Assembly (NCBI RefSeq): GCF_002734215.1
Contig: NZ_NSEB01000012.1
Coordinates: 434,001 to 498,000, forward strand
Origin: Fredinandcohnia onubensis
GTDB taxonomy: Bacteria; Bacillota; Bacilli; Bacillales; Bacillaceae_L
Length of the DNA: 64,000 bases
Direction: 5' to 3'
Positions 16,330-24,080 of this stretch are shown here, in pieces. The notes below the pieces were generated by a model. That model was not told the DNA's origin, did no database searches, and saw only the letters and a list, made by a program, of their open reading frames with translations. The stretch's first letter is position 1, and each line of letters begins with the position of its first letter. Position numbers and translations under genes: made by a program.

Positions 16330-17451
16330 CTAAGCTAATTCTGGCTTAAATACTTCCTTAATTTCCTGATGGCCATTATTCTCCTCATAGGCTTCTTCTC
16401 TTTCAAAGTCGAATATTTCCATAATAGGCAGATCATTAGTAGAAAATAAGAACGCCTCTTCAGATTGGGATGTGTTTACGTGTTCATGCCAAACCCATGC
16501 TGGTAATGCAAAAAAGTCACCTGCTTCCCAATCAAATCGCTGTCCATCCATTATTGTGTAACCACTTCCTTTGTGAACATAATATACACAACTGTGAACA
16601 TGTCGATGAGCTTTACCTTTGAAATCGATAGGAAGTTTTTGCATCCTCGCTCCAATTCTACCGTTAGCATCTTTGCCTGTTGAAGGGTTAATATACTCAA
16701 CTGCATACCCATCAAAAACATCTGGCTCAAATTCAGATTGGCCATCGATTGCCTGTTTCGTTAAATCCCATTTATATCTTCCAAGTGGTGCTAGAGAAGG
16801 TTTGCGATCAGATATTGGTCTAACCATTCCTCCCTGGTACCGTTTTGTACTATAGTCATCAGGATATTCTAAAGGCTGCTTCTCCTCAGGATGACGCTCA
16901 AAAAATGAAGTGCTTAATGCTTGGAGGAATGGAATATCTAAACAGTCCATCCATAGTACTGTGTCGTCTCCTTCATTTGCATGGTCATGCCACGTCCACC
17001 CAGGAGTAATCATGTAATCACCTGGTTCAAAATTATATTTAATTCCATCTACAGACCCCGTTGCTCCTTGGCCTTCCATAATAAAACGAAGAGCTGATGT
17101 TTTATGACGGTGTGATGGAGCGACTTCACCAGGATTGATGGCTTGAACCGCTGCGTATAAGGTTTGAGTAGCCCCACCCCAACCATGAGGCTGCAGATGT
17201 TTCATACCTGGATTGATTAAATAAACGGCTCTACGATCAATTGATCCCAAACCCACACTTAGTAAATTTTTTGCTTTTTCAAGTTGATTCACTATTGTTT
17301 GCTTTTTCCACAAGTAAGGTATTGCTCTTGCTTTAGGTTGTGTAGGACTAAATACCGAAGACCAAAGTGGTCCTAAATTTAAATCATCTAATTCCTGATG
17401 GAAATCTACTAACTCTGGTGTTAGTTTGAGTTTTAGTTTATGTTCTGACAT
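16330..17451 (-). CDS. Gentisate 1,2-dioxygenase
   Basis: Bicupin ring-cleavage dioxygenase of 373 residues, normal for the family. The N-terminal cupin carries the ferrous-iron ligands in APSHRHKTSALRFIMEG and GWTWHDHANEGD. The C-terminal cupin retains HRHVHSCVYYVHKGSG and PAWVWHEHVN. It opens gentisate between C1 and C2 to give maleylpyruvate, and homologues also accept 3- or 4-alkyl gentisates. It lies between the hydrolase and flavin hydroxylase genes, 20 bases after the former, with a clear RBS (GGAGGGAT). The pairing with a 3-hydroxybenzoate 6-hydroxylase-like gene makes the pathway assignment strong. Whether the natural substrate is methylated is open. Confidence 0.94.
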   Translation of the reverse strand: MSEHKLKLKLTPELVDFHQELDDLNLGPLWSSVFSPTQPKARAIPYLWKKQTIVNQLEKAKNLLSVGLGSIDRRAVYLINPGMKHLQPHGWGGATQTLYAAVQAINPGEVAPSHRHKTSALRFIMEGQGATGSVDGIKYNFEPGDYMITPGWTWHDHANEGDDTVLWMDCLDIPFLQALSTSFFERHPEEKQPLEYPDDYSTKRYQGGMVRPISDRKPSLAPLGRYKWDLTKQAIDGQSEFEPDVFDGYAVEYINPSTGKDANGRIGARMQKLPIDFKGKAHRHVHSCVYYVHKGSGYTIMDGQRFDWEAGDFFALPAWVWHEHVNTSQSEEAFLFSTNDLPIMEIFDFEREEAYEENNGHQEIKEVFKPELA

Positions 17452-17471
17452 GCTTATCCCTCCATATTACT

Positions 17472-18338
17472 TTATATTTGGTTAACCTTTACCTTGTTTG
17501 TAAGTTCAGCATCCTCTTTATAGTCAACAGACACGGAGAACTCTCCAATTCTCTCAATATTAATTCTGATAGTATCCCCTTTGGTAATCGGTGCCACCCC
17601 TTCAGGTGTACCTGTTGTTACGATATCTCCTGGATAAAGGGTCATTACTTTTGAAGCAGCTTCCAAAAACTTATAACAATCATAAATTAAATCGCTAGTA
17701 TTGGCGGATTGTCGAATTTCTTCGTTCACCCAAAGTTTCATCTGTAAGTTATTAGGATCTTCAACCTCGTCACCTGTAACAATCCATGGTCCTATAGGAG
17801 TAAATGTGTCAAAAGATTTCCTCCAAGGACGATCTTCTTTTCCACGAACTGTAATATCCATTAGTGCAAAATATCCAAAAATATAATCCGCTGCTTCTGA
17901 AGCAGGAACATCTTTTGCTTCACGTCCTACTACGAAAGCAATTTCTGCTTCATGGTCTGTTCTTCGGTCTTTAAACGGTAATAAAACCGTTTCATCTGGA
18001 CCTATAATTGATGACGGCGCTTTCAAAAAGAAACCTAAACGATCTACTGTTAAAGCCACATTCATTTCCTCTTGATGAAGAACATAATTTATAGGTGCCG
18101 CAACGATTTTACTAGGATTTGGCACAGGTGCCCGCAATGAAACATCCTTTAAAAGGTAAGAGGGTAATGTTTTTAATTGCCCTTCTATTTCGTTTCTCTT
18201 TTCTTCAAAATTAGCCATAAATTTTACAAGTGACTTTTGAGGCTCATTTTTGTTCCACTCTACTAAACTACTAATATCAATTATGAATTCTCCATTAACA
18301 ATGCCTAGACAATTATCATTAAACAGTGCGATTTTCAT
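17472..18338 (-). CDS. Fumarylacetoacetase-family hydrolase (acylpyruvate hydrolase)
   Basis: FAH-superfamily enzyme, 288 residues. It has the metal-binding acidic motif DHEAEIAFVVG, a later Asp in ALMDITVRGKEDRP and the signature IVTTGTPEGVAPITKGD. In gentisate operons this family hydrolyses fumarylpyruvate, or maleylpyruvate directly, to pyruvate and a C4 (or methylated C5) diacid. No maleylpyruvate isomerase (glutathione- or mycothiol-type) is encoded anywhere in the operon, so direct hydrolysis of maleylpyruvate to maleate, or of methyl-maleylpyruvate to citraconate, is the simpler reading. It is the first enzyme gene after the GntR regulator (46-base gap). Confidence 0.88.
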   Translation of the reverse strand: MKIALFNDNCLGIVNGEFIIDISSLVEWNKNEPQKSLVKFMANFEEKRNEIEGQLKTLPSYLLKDVSLRAPVPNPSKIVAAPINYVLHQEEMNVALTVDRLGFFLKAPSSIIGPDETVLLPFKDRRTDHEAEIAFVVGREAKDVPASEAADYIFGYFALMDITVRGKEDRPWRKSFDTFTPIGPWIVTGDEVEDPNNLQMKLWVNEEIRQSANTSDLIYDCYKFLEAASKVMTLYPGDIVTTGTPEGVAPITKGDTIRINIERIGEFSVSVDYKEDAELTNKVKVNQI

Positions 18339-18384
18339 CTACTAAACCTTCTTTCGTATGCCATTTTTTTCAAATAGTTTATGA

Positions 18385-19113
18385 TTACTCTAACGGCTTA
18401 GAAATTTGTATATTTTTAAGCACATTTTTGCGTAAACTTTGTAAATGTATGTTGGTAGCAACGACTGCAGCTCGAACATCACGATTTTTTACAGCCTCTA
18501 AAATGGCTCTGTGCTCAGCTAATGATTCAGCATAACGGTCTGGTGAAATCAACGTTTGTTTTCGAACTTGACGAACCAAATTTAAATTGGTTTCCATCAT
18601 ACTGACAAAAACAAAATTCTTAGTTGCCTCTGCTAACGCCATATGGAAGTTGCTATCTTCCTGCACCGCTTCGTTCGGAAACTTAAGCTTTTCTTCCATC
18701 CTACTTAGAACGCTTTCAATTTTTTGTATATCCTCATCATTAGCCCTTAAACTAGCTAATTCTGCTATTTTGGGTTCTAACGTTTCTCTAGCCTCTAAAA
18801 AGTATAAAATCGCAGTTTTCTCTAACATATCTACAGGATTAAACCGGTATTCCATCACCAAACCCTGATCAAAGTGTTGTATAAATCTCCCACCGCCTGG
18901 CTTTGATATTACAATCCCCTCAGACTCTAAAACTCTAAAGGCTTCCCTTAATGAAGTACGACTGCAACCTAGATCCTCAGCTAACTCACGTTCACTTGGC
19001 AACCGATCGCCAGGCTTTAATTTTCCTTCTTGTATTAAATCTCGAATCTGCTCTACGATTTTTTCATATAGTCTTTCGGTTCTACGAACGCCAGAAAAAA
19101 TAGACTTGCTCAT
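18385..19113 (-). CDS. GntR-family regulator, FadR (FCD) subfamily
   Basis: Regulator of 242 residues. The N-terminal GntR winged helix covers about residues 10-80 (GDRLPSERELAEDLGCSRTS, then LREAFRVLESEGIV). The C-terminal all-helical FCD ligand domain has the usual metal/ligand histidines (SNFHMALAEAT, EHRAILEAV, ATNIHLQSL). A perfect ribosome binding site, AAGGAGGTGA, precedes the ATG. It is the first gene of the catabolic operon, so it probably represses its own transcript until a pathway acid binds. A strong promoter and a palindrome directly downstream of its start point are visible upstream (separate entries). Confidence 0.93.
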   Translation of the reverse strand: MSKSIFSGVRRTERLYEKIVEQIRDLIQEGKLKPGDRLPSERELAEDLGCSRTSLREAFRVLESEGIVISKPGGGRFIQHFDQGLVMEYRFNPVDMLEKTAILYFLEARETLEPKIAELASLRANDEDIQKIESVLSRMEEKLKFPNEAVQEDSNFHMALAEATKNFVFVSMMETNLNLVRQVRKQTLISPDRYAESLAEHRAILEAVKNRDVRAAVVATNIHLQSLRKNVLKNIQISKPLE

Positions 19114-19146
19114 CTTATCGTGTCACCTCCTTATAAAGTGGGTCAA

Positions 19147-19165
19147 TGGGCTATTGGCTAGCCCA
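19147..19165. promoter_or_regulatory. Candidate GntR operator palindrome
   Basis: Perfect inverted repeat TGGGCTA-TTGGC-TAGCCCA. It begins about five bases after the predicted transcription start of the catabolic operon and ends before the ribosome binding site, an ideal place for an autorepressor to block transcription. Binding by the GntR protein is inference. Confidence 0.55.
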
Positions 19166-19175
19166 GTTTAGTTAA

Positions 19176-19204
19176 ATTCTATTATCACTATTTAAAATTG
19201 TCAA
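19176..19204 (-). promoter_or_regulatory. sigma-A promoter of the catabolic operon
   Basis: On the minus strand TTGACA (19204-19199), a 17-base spacer and TAGAAT (19181-19176) give a near-consensus promoter for the GntR-led operon. No other strong promoter was noticed between the operon's eleven genes, whose gaps are 11-51 bases. Confidence 0.78.
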
Positions 19205-19309
19205 TATATTTTATACATTCAAAATCTTACTAATGTTAAATATACTATTTCGATAAAATATAGTTTTCAACCTTCCAATTATTATTTACCAAGATGCTGC
19301 CACACAAAT

Positions 19310-19332
19310 AGATACCACAAAATGTGGTATCT
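19310..19332. promoter_or_regulatory. 10-bp inverted repeat upstream of the catabolic operon
   Basis: Perfect arms AGATACCACA and TGTGGTATCT separated by AAA. There is no T-run on either side, so it does not look like an intrinsic terminator. It lies about 110 bases upstream of the -35 of the operon promoter and could be a second regulator-binding site (GntR or IclR). Confidence 0.45.
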
Positions 19333-19743
19333 TCCTGTAAAATCAATAAGATTAAAAACCTATACAGTTAAGGGCATTACACCTATTTTTTTACTACACC
19401 TAAACAAATAGCAACTAAGATAGGAAGTAGTTCAATGCGCTCAATTTCTAACATAGATTGTCAATTACACTTGTTTAAAATTAACGATTGATATTATTAC
19501 ACTATAGAGAAAAAATTTGATATCTTACAAAAAATATTTCCATTTCGTCTTTTAAAACTGTCTTTATTATTCAAGTTCTACAAAAAATTAAGTAAACTCG
19601 ATTTATTTCCTGTGGCCCTTTTCTACCTTCTGGCTTTGTAAATAATTGAATGGGGCCAATAAAAAGCGCAGACCCCGAAACTGCTAAGCATTACCATTAT
19701 TTTGGTCAACTCCCAGAAAACCAGGCAGCAAGACTCCTTTCTC
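19333..19743. other. AT-rich gap without recognisable genes
   Basis: Roughly 400 AT-rich bases between the catabolic operon's regulatory region and the terminator of the carboxypeptidase gene. The only thing I recognise is a degraded half-copy of the dispersed hairpin repeat at about 19666-19695 (GCGCAGACCCC...TAAGCATTACC). Confidence 0.6.
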
Positions 19744-19796
19744 TTCAAAAAGAAAAATACCCGTTTATTTACCTGCAAAGGTTTAAAACGGGTATT
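19744..19796 (-). terminator. Intrinsic terminator of the M14 carboxypeptidase gene
   Basis: Minus-strand hairpin with perfect 11-base arms (AATACCCGTTT / AAACGGGTATT, 19756-19796) followed by a TTTTCTTTTT tract. It lies 15 bases after the stop codon. Confidence 0.85.
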
Positions 19797-19810
19797 GGGG
19801 TTATTAAATT

Positions 19811-20884
19811 CTATTCGTCAGCTTCCGCTTCTTCTTCGCCTGACATGTTATATTGATTTGGTAGTGTATCCCAGAAGCTTGTGTCCGCCTCTTCAATAGA
19901 ACCATCCGCAATCGCTCTTACTGTGGAATCCAATGTAAGGATTGTTTGTTTAATCAAATAGCCATTACTCTTCTGTCCAAGTGCATATGATTCGATGTAA
20001 TGGTCAGACATGCCGCGCATTTCAAACAGAAGCGTCGAAATGTCATAGCGGAGAGCAGCGCCATTTCTTCCAATGTTTTCCCCGCTTCCGCCAACATATT
20101 TTCCAATATGTCCCCAACCAGTGGATTGAAGAGTGTTATATACAATAGCACCCAACTTCTTGGAGCCTTCAAGAACTTCAGGATTCACATTAGGGTTGGT
20201 CGGGTAAAGAATCGATCCGGAAACCAGCTTGTCATCCACTGCACTGCGTGTCCCTTGGTGATGAAGATCAATCATATAGTCTATGTCGTACTTTTGTAAT
20301 ACATTTTCATGCAGGGATTTTGCTTCAGGCTGCATGTCGCTTACCGCCTTGTCATGCTCACGGTTCAAGTCGACATTGTTCGCATTATAGCGTGTCAAAT
20401 GACGATCCCCACTGGCCAAGTAATTATCTAGCGAGAAGTTCACATCTCCCATTGCACCATCCGCATTCAACATCGGAATGACAAGAATATTGACATTTTC
20501 CAGAACCCCCATCGTCTTCGAAGTCCCTAGATGCTTGATAAATTCAAGCGCGCCTTCAGTTGTCAACTGCTCGTTTCCGTGCTGCTGGGTGAGGAAAAGG
20601 ATGGTAGGATTCTCAGGATTGGAAATATATTTCGCCATGTAAATATCGCGTCCTTTTACCGTTTGGCCAATTACCTCAAGTTCCATGGCTTCCTGCTTAG
20701 CTTCCTGCGTTTTAAGATAATCTACCATGCTGTCATATGTATTGAGAATCGATGTTTGAATGGCGCCATTTCCCGTACCTGGCCCGTTGCCCACCGCACT
20801 GGCTGGCAGAGCTACAGCAGTTACTCCTCCCAAAGCCAACAAACCTGTCAAAGAAATTGTAAGCACCTTCTTTTTCATTTTCAA
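19811..20884 (-). CDS. Secreted M14-family zinc carboxypeptidase
   Basis: Zinc metallopeptidase of the carboxypeptidase A family, 357 residues, with a Sec signal peptide (basic start, hydrophobic core TGLLALGGVTAVALP, cleavage after ASA). The zinc ligands are in QQHGNEQ (His102, Glu105) and the second His in YMIDLHHQGT. The Asn-Arg substrate pair appears in NNVDLNREHD and the catalytic Glu in LLFEMRGM. It should act outside the cell on peptide or peptidoglycan C-termini. The first codon is TTG, 7 bases after an AGGGGGG ribosome binding site; an ATG two codons later (20878) is the alternative but is 13 bases away. It stands alone, with its own terminator. Confidence 0.9.
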   Translation of the reverse strand: MKMKKKVLTISLTGLLALGGVTAVALPASAVGNGPGTGNGAIQTSILNTYDSMVDYLKTQEAKQEAMELEVIGQTVKGRDIYMAKYISNPENPTILFLTQQHGNEQLTTEGALEFIKHLGTSKTMGVLENVNILVIPMLNADGAMGDVNFSLDNYLASGDRHLTRYNANNVDLNREHDKAVSDMQPEAKSLHENVLQKYDIDYMIDLHHQGTRSAVDDKLVSGSILYPTNPNVNPEVLEGSKKLGAIVYNTLQSTGWGHIGKYVGGSGENIGRNGAALRYDISTLLFEMRGMSDHYIESYALGQKSNGYLIKQTILTLDSTVRAIADGSIEEADTSFWDTLPNQYNMSGEEEAEADE

Positions 20885-21271
20885 GAATATACCCCCCTGT
20901 TTTTTGCTTCATCTATAATACTAATTCAGTTCCACCGATATTTTAATAGAGTAGGTTACCTATCATTTAGACAAATTTCGATATACGAAATAAGTTCTTC
21001 AGAACTAGTTTAAGACCTAAAAAACAGCAGTTAAAGGTCTTTTGAATTGATCGAATAAGCACAGAAACAAATCTACTCTATTTATATGCTGTTTCACTAT
21101 TATTTCAGCCTCCCTAATATTATCGTACAATATAAAACACCCACAAACGCTGACTTAACAACATCCGTGAATGTTTTATTGTATCTTACATGAACTCATT
21201 CGGATCTTAAAAAAACCAAGGATCATCACTCCAATTATATAAGTACCGTGTTTTTCACGGACCACTTGTGG
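20885..21271. other. Gap with an IS-like/terminator hairpin
   Basis: No gene is visible. It contains a long stem-loop (see the repeat at 21134-21177) and a looser inverted repeat, AAGACCT...AGGTCTT, around 21013-21043. The promoter of the carboxypeptidase gene must lie at its left end, but I could not assign one with confidence. Confidence 0.5.
21134..21177 (-). repeat. Long hairpin, copy 1 of a two-copy family
   Basis: On the minus strand the stem pairs over about 19 positions including G-U pairs (arm AAAACATTCACGG..., loop TTAAG). The copy at 34925-34965 has the same architecture with many compensating differences. It could be a terminator left by a mobile element. Confidence 0.55.
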
Positions 21272-22204
21272 TTATAACGACCTATCTGTGCCAAGTTTTT
21301 GGTTAGAACGATTGTTTAAATTCTTTCCCTTTGCCTTTAGTAATCTAACAAATTCATCCAAAACCTTCGTACGAAACGGCGAACCCAAAACAATGAAAAA
21401 TTGTCTAGGAAACTGTAATCCACTCACATCAATTATCTTCAAATCACCACTTTTAAGCTCACTCGCTACTGCAAGTTCTGACAACAAACTAATTCCTAGT
21501 CCAGCCTTCACAGCCTCCTTAACTGACTGTGTACTACTAAACGTCATAATATTCTTCGGATCAATCCCAAGTTGTTCAAAAATCTTTTCCCCAGCTTCCC
21601 TTGTTCCAGAGCCCTCTTCCCTAAGAATCCACGGTTGCGCCTCAAGCTCTTTTAACTCCATCTCACCACATTCACCAACCAATGGGTTGTTTGGTAAAGC
21701 AATAATCACCATACGATCTGCTGCAAATCCCTCAATTTCAAGGTTCTTTTCCTCTTTGACATGACCTTCAATAATTCCAATATCAAGTTGATGTGCTTTC
21801 ACCAACTCAACAATTCTTTCTGTGTTATCAATCTTAACTGTTGGCTGAACATCCGGATTCACCGTTTTCATATCTGCTAACACATGTGGAAGGACATACT
21901 CACCAAATGTATAACTCGCGCCAATTGACAACGGCCCTCTAACCTTATTTGTTAGTTCATCCAATAGTTTCTCCATTCGTGTATATAATCCGACAATCTC
22001 CTTTGCATGGTGGTATACAATCTCGCCCGCTTTATTTAATTGCACATATTTATTTGTTCGTTCAAGAAGTCGAACCCCAAGATTTTCCTCAAAAGTACGT
22101 ATATATTGACTAACTGCAGGTTGAGTCATATGAAGCTCCTCAGCTGCTCGCGAAAAATTCCTCTTTTCTGCAACCATAATAAATACTTGTAATTGCTGAT
22201 CCAT
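21272..22204 (-). CDS. LysR-family transcriptional regulator
   Basis: LysR-type regulator of 310 residues. The N-terminal winged helix has the standard text FSRAAEELHMTQPAVSQYIR (residues about 17-36). It is followed by a CysB/CbbR-like effector domain with GPLSIGASYTFGEYVLPHVL and the loop LREEGSGTRE. It is divergent from the YeiH-family gene with a 114-base shared regulatory region, the classical arrangement of a LysR activator and its target. In enterobacteria yeiE and yeiH are adjacent in this way, so the pair is likely regulator plus regulated exporter. The ligand is unknown; YeiE-type regulators respond to sulfite in some bacteria. Confidence 0.92.
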   Translation of the reverse strand: MDQQLQVFIMVAEKRNFSRAAEELHMTQPAVSQYIRTFEENLGVRLLERTNKYVQLNKAGEIVYHHAKEIVGLYTRMEKLLDELTNKVRGPLSIGASYTFGEYVLPHVLADMKTVNPDVQPTVKIDNTERIVELVKAHQLDIGIIEGHVKEEKNLEIEGFAADRMVIIALPNNPLVGECGEMELKELEAQPWILREEGSGTREAGEKIFEQLGIDPKNIMTFSSTQSVKEAVKAGLGISLLSELAVASELKSGDLKIIDVSGLQFPRQFFIVLGSPFRTKVLDEFVRLLKAKGKNLNNRSNQKLGTDRSL

Positions 22205-22250
22205 TTTTCCACTTCCTTTCCTTCCATCTATTATAACAATTCACTTATCA

Positions 22251-22262
22251 TAACTATAGTTA
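22251..22262. promoter_or_regulatory. Candidate LysR-binding palindrome
   Basis: Perfect 12-base palindrome TAACTATAGTTA in the divergent intergenic region between the LysR and YeiH genes. LysR boxes are usually T-N11-A palindromes and this one fits that pattern loosely. Binding is inferred from position. Confidence 0.45.
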
Positions 22263-22318
22263 ACACTTATTTTACTTATACATAGTCACCTATTATAGTA
22301 AAAGTAGGAGGTGTACAT

Positions 22319-23350
22319 ATGGCGTTAGCTGAATTAAAACAATTACCAATAAAAAAGACAAAACCGGAATTAGCATTGGTTGGTGGGGTTGCTTTTACAT
22401 TTTTTATAGCACTTCTAGGGTACTTATTAGCACTTGTACCAGGATTTAGTAATGTAGGTCAAATGGCATGTGCCATCATTATTGCAATTGTCTACAGGCA
22501 GATTTTTGGATTTCCTGAAATCATTCGTTCAGGTATAACCTTTTCATCGAAACGAATGCTAAGACTCGCTATAATTTTGTATGGTTTAAAATTAAACATC
22601 GAGATGGTACTTAACGACGGGATTGGCCTATTAGTACGGGATGCACTAGTAATCATGTTTGCAATTTTTGCTATTATGTGGCTAGCAAAAGTTCTAAAAG
22701 CGGATCAAACAATCTCCTTATTACTCGGTGTTGGAACAGGCGTATGCGGGGCTGCTGCCATCGCAGCGGTTGCACCAATTATAAAATCAAAAGATGAGGA
22801 TACTGCAATAAGTGTTGGGATAATCGCCTTGGTAGGAACTATTTTCGCTATTATTTACACAATCTTACGACCAATTCTACCGATTGACGCGATACAATAT
22901 GGAATCTGGTCTGGAACAAGTCTTCATGAGGTCGCCCATGTAGCACTCGCAGCTGCACCTGGTGGAGAAGAGGCACTCGCTGTTGGACTACTAGCAAAAT
23001 TAGGCCGTGTTTTCCTTCTCATCCCACTTTGCTTCATATTAATTTTCTTCATGAAAAGAAAGAATAACAACAATGAAACCGGCAAGGCAAAAATCGAATT
23101 CCCTTGGTTCCTGGTAGGATTTATCGTCATGAGTATTCTAGGAAGCTACGTATTTGGCTACTCCATTCCATTGTCCGATGATATAATGAATTTCGTTTTC
23201 ACCCTTACCACATGGCTGTTAACCGCAGCAATGGTAGGGCTAGGCTTAAACGTAAGCTTAAAAGATGTCCGTGAACGAGCAATTAGACCTCTCATTGCGA
23301 TTTCGATTACATCAATAGTGCTTTCGGTAGTTGTTTATTTTACGGTATAG
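22319..23350 (+). CDS. YeiH/UPF0324-family membrane protein (putative sulfate exporter family)
   Basis: Integral membrane protein of 343 residues with about ten hydrophobic segments. It carries the family's conserved text SKRMLRLAIILYGLKLNI, GVGTGVCGAAAIAAVAPII and WSGTSLHEVAHVALAA. Members of this family (YeiH, UPF0324) are often annotated as sulfate exporters on thin evidence; export of sulfite or a related anion is more consistent with its LysR partner. A strong ribosome binding site, AGGAGGTG, precedes the ATG. The stop codon is followed immediately by a dispersed repeat, and the next gene is convergent. Confidence 0.9.
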   Translation: MALAELKQLPIKKTKPELALVGGVAFTFFIALLGYLLALVPGFSNVGQMACAIIIAIVYRQIFGFPEIIRSGITFSSKRMLRLAIILYGLKLNIEMVLNDGIGLLVRDALVIMFAIFAIMWLAKVLKADQTISLLLGVGTGVCGAAAIAAVAPIIKSKDEDTAISVGIIALVGTIFAIIYTILRPILPIDAIQYGIWSGTSLHEVAHVALAAAPGGEEALAVGLLAKLGRVFLLIPLCFILIFFMKRKNNNNETGKAKIEFPWFLVGFIVMSILGSYVFGYSIPLSDDIMNFVFTLTTWLLTAAMVGLGLNVSLKDVRERAIRPLIAISITSIVLSVVVYFTV

Positions 23351-23380
23351 GTAACAGTGACTCCCCGAATTTTGTCGATA
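23350..23380 (+). repeat. Dispersed repeat A, copy 1
   Basis: Contains CAGTGACTCCCCGAATTTTG and GTCGATA, also found at 23472-23499, 39094-39124 and 40775-40805. It begins at the last base of the YeiH stop codon and is followed by hairpin repeat B. Confidence 0.8.
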
Positions 23381-23390
23381 ATCAATAAAA

Positions 23391-23438
23391 GGGCCTGACC
23401 CCCAGCTTATAAAGCATTACAGCGCTGAGGTTAGGCTC
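23391..23438. repeat. Dispersed hairpin repeat B, copy 1
   Basis: Imperfect hairpin GGGCCTGACCCCCAG...TAAAGCATTAC...GGTTAGGCTC between two convergent genes. The core TAAAGCATTAC is shared with the copies at 39137, 40808 and 56498. Confidence 0.75.
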
Positions 23439-23471
23439 TAGGGATACAGAGCAATACTCACACAAAGTTTA

Positions 23472-23499
23472 GGTCACAGTGACTCCCCGAATTTTGTCG
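23472..23499 (+). repeat. Dispersed repeat A, copy 2 (without hairpin B)
   Basis: GGTCACAGTGACTCCCCGAA continuing to TTTTGTCG, identical over its core to copies 3 and 4 but followed by unrelated sequence. It is followed after about 60 bases by a fragment of the GGGACAG repeat family (about 23557-23568). Confidence 0.75.
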
Positions 23500-23602
23500 C
23501 GAACTTATTTTTTTCAAGTCTAATCGGGGAAAGGGGTCAGAATACTTTGTACAGAGGGACAGGATCATTTCTCTCACGAAAACGATCACCTAATTCTAGT
23601 CC

Positions 23603-24022
23603 TTACCTTTCATAAAAACCCGCTATCGCTGGAAAGACCAAATGTTCCTTCCTCATTTCCCAAAACGTCGTCACTCTATGTTCTCGTAGCAGCTGTGTAT
23701 TAAGTGAATACGGGTGACAATTTAGTGGTGTTTGATTAAACGTTTTGGCGAAGAACTCAATCGCCTCTTGTTCAAACTCGGCAAATATAAATACAAACTC
23801 ATGCTGATTCTTCTTCAATGCGTATACACCGATCTTATGAAAGCCTAATACATTTTGTTCAATCATTTCCCTCACCTTTGCGTGGTCTGCAGCATTAAGA
23901 TCCAATTTAGATTCGTCATCCTCCAATGAAACCATGCCCTCTTGCAGTATATGATGAATGTAATGGGCAAGACTGACTTCTTCGTAGCAAATCGCATCTA
24001 TGTATAAATCTCTTACTTTCAT
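23603..24022 (-). CDS. Hypothetical protein of the replication cassette
   Basis: I do not recognise a family. The protein is about 139 residues, acidic, mixed alpha/beta in appearance, with no signal peptide or membrane segment. It starts MKVRDLYIDAICYEEVSLAH and ends with VFPAIAGFYER. The start at 24022 is supported by AGGGAGAG six bases upstream, whereas a longer upstream reading has no ribosome binding site. It is the third gene of a run with the DnaB-like helicase and DnaD-like genes (gap 58 bases), so it may belong to the same phage- or plasmid-derived replication module. A copy of the GGGAC...GTCCC repeat lies in the gap just upstream. Confidence 0.7.
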   Translation of the reverse strand: MKVRDLYIDAICYEEVSLAHYIHHILQEGMVSLEDDESKLDLNAADHAKVREMIEQNVLGFHKIGVYALKKNQHEFVFIFAEFEQEAIEFFAKTFNQTPLNCHPYSLNTQLLREHRVTTFWEMRKEHLVFPAIAGFYER

Positions 24023-24039
24023 ATCGTTCTCTCCCTTTT

Positions 24040-24060
24040 GGGACGGAGGTTCCGTGTCCC
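24040..24060. repeat. GGGAC repeat C, diverged copy
   Basis: GGGACGGAGGTTCCGTGTCCC-type palindrome (arms GGGAC and GTCCC) between the helicase gene and the small downstream gene. It is related to the copies at 25827-25846 and 26300-26328. Confidence 0.6.
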
Positions 24061-24080
24061 AGCCCCTCGGCCTACTGCAA

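Noticed and set aside
20000-21013. Several plus-strand frames opposite the carboxypeptidase gene, up to 160 codons
   Set aside because: No ribosome binding sites or recognisable families; the minus-strand M14 gene with zinc motifs explains the region.
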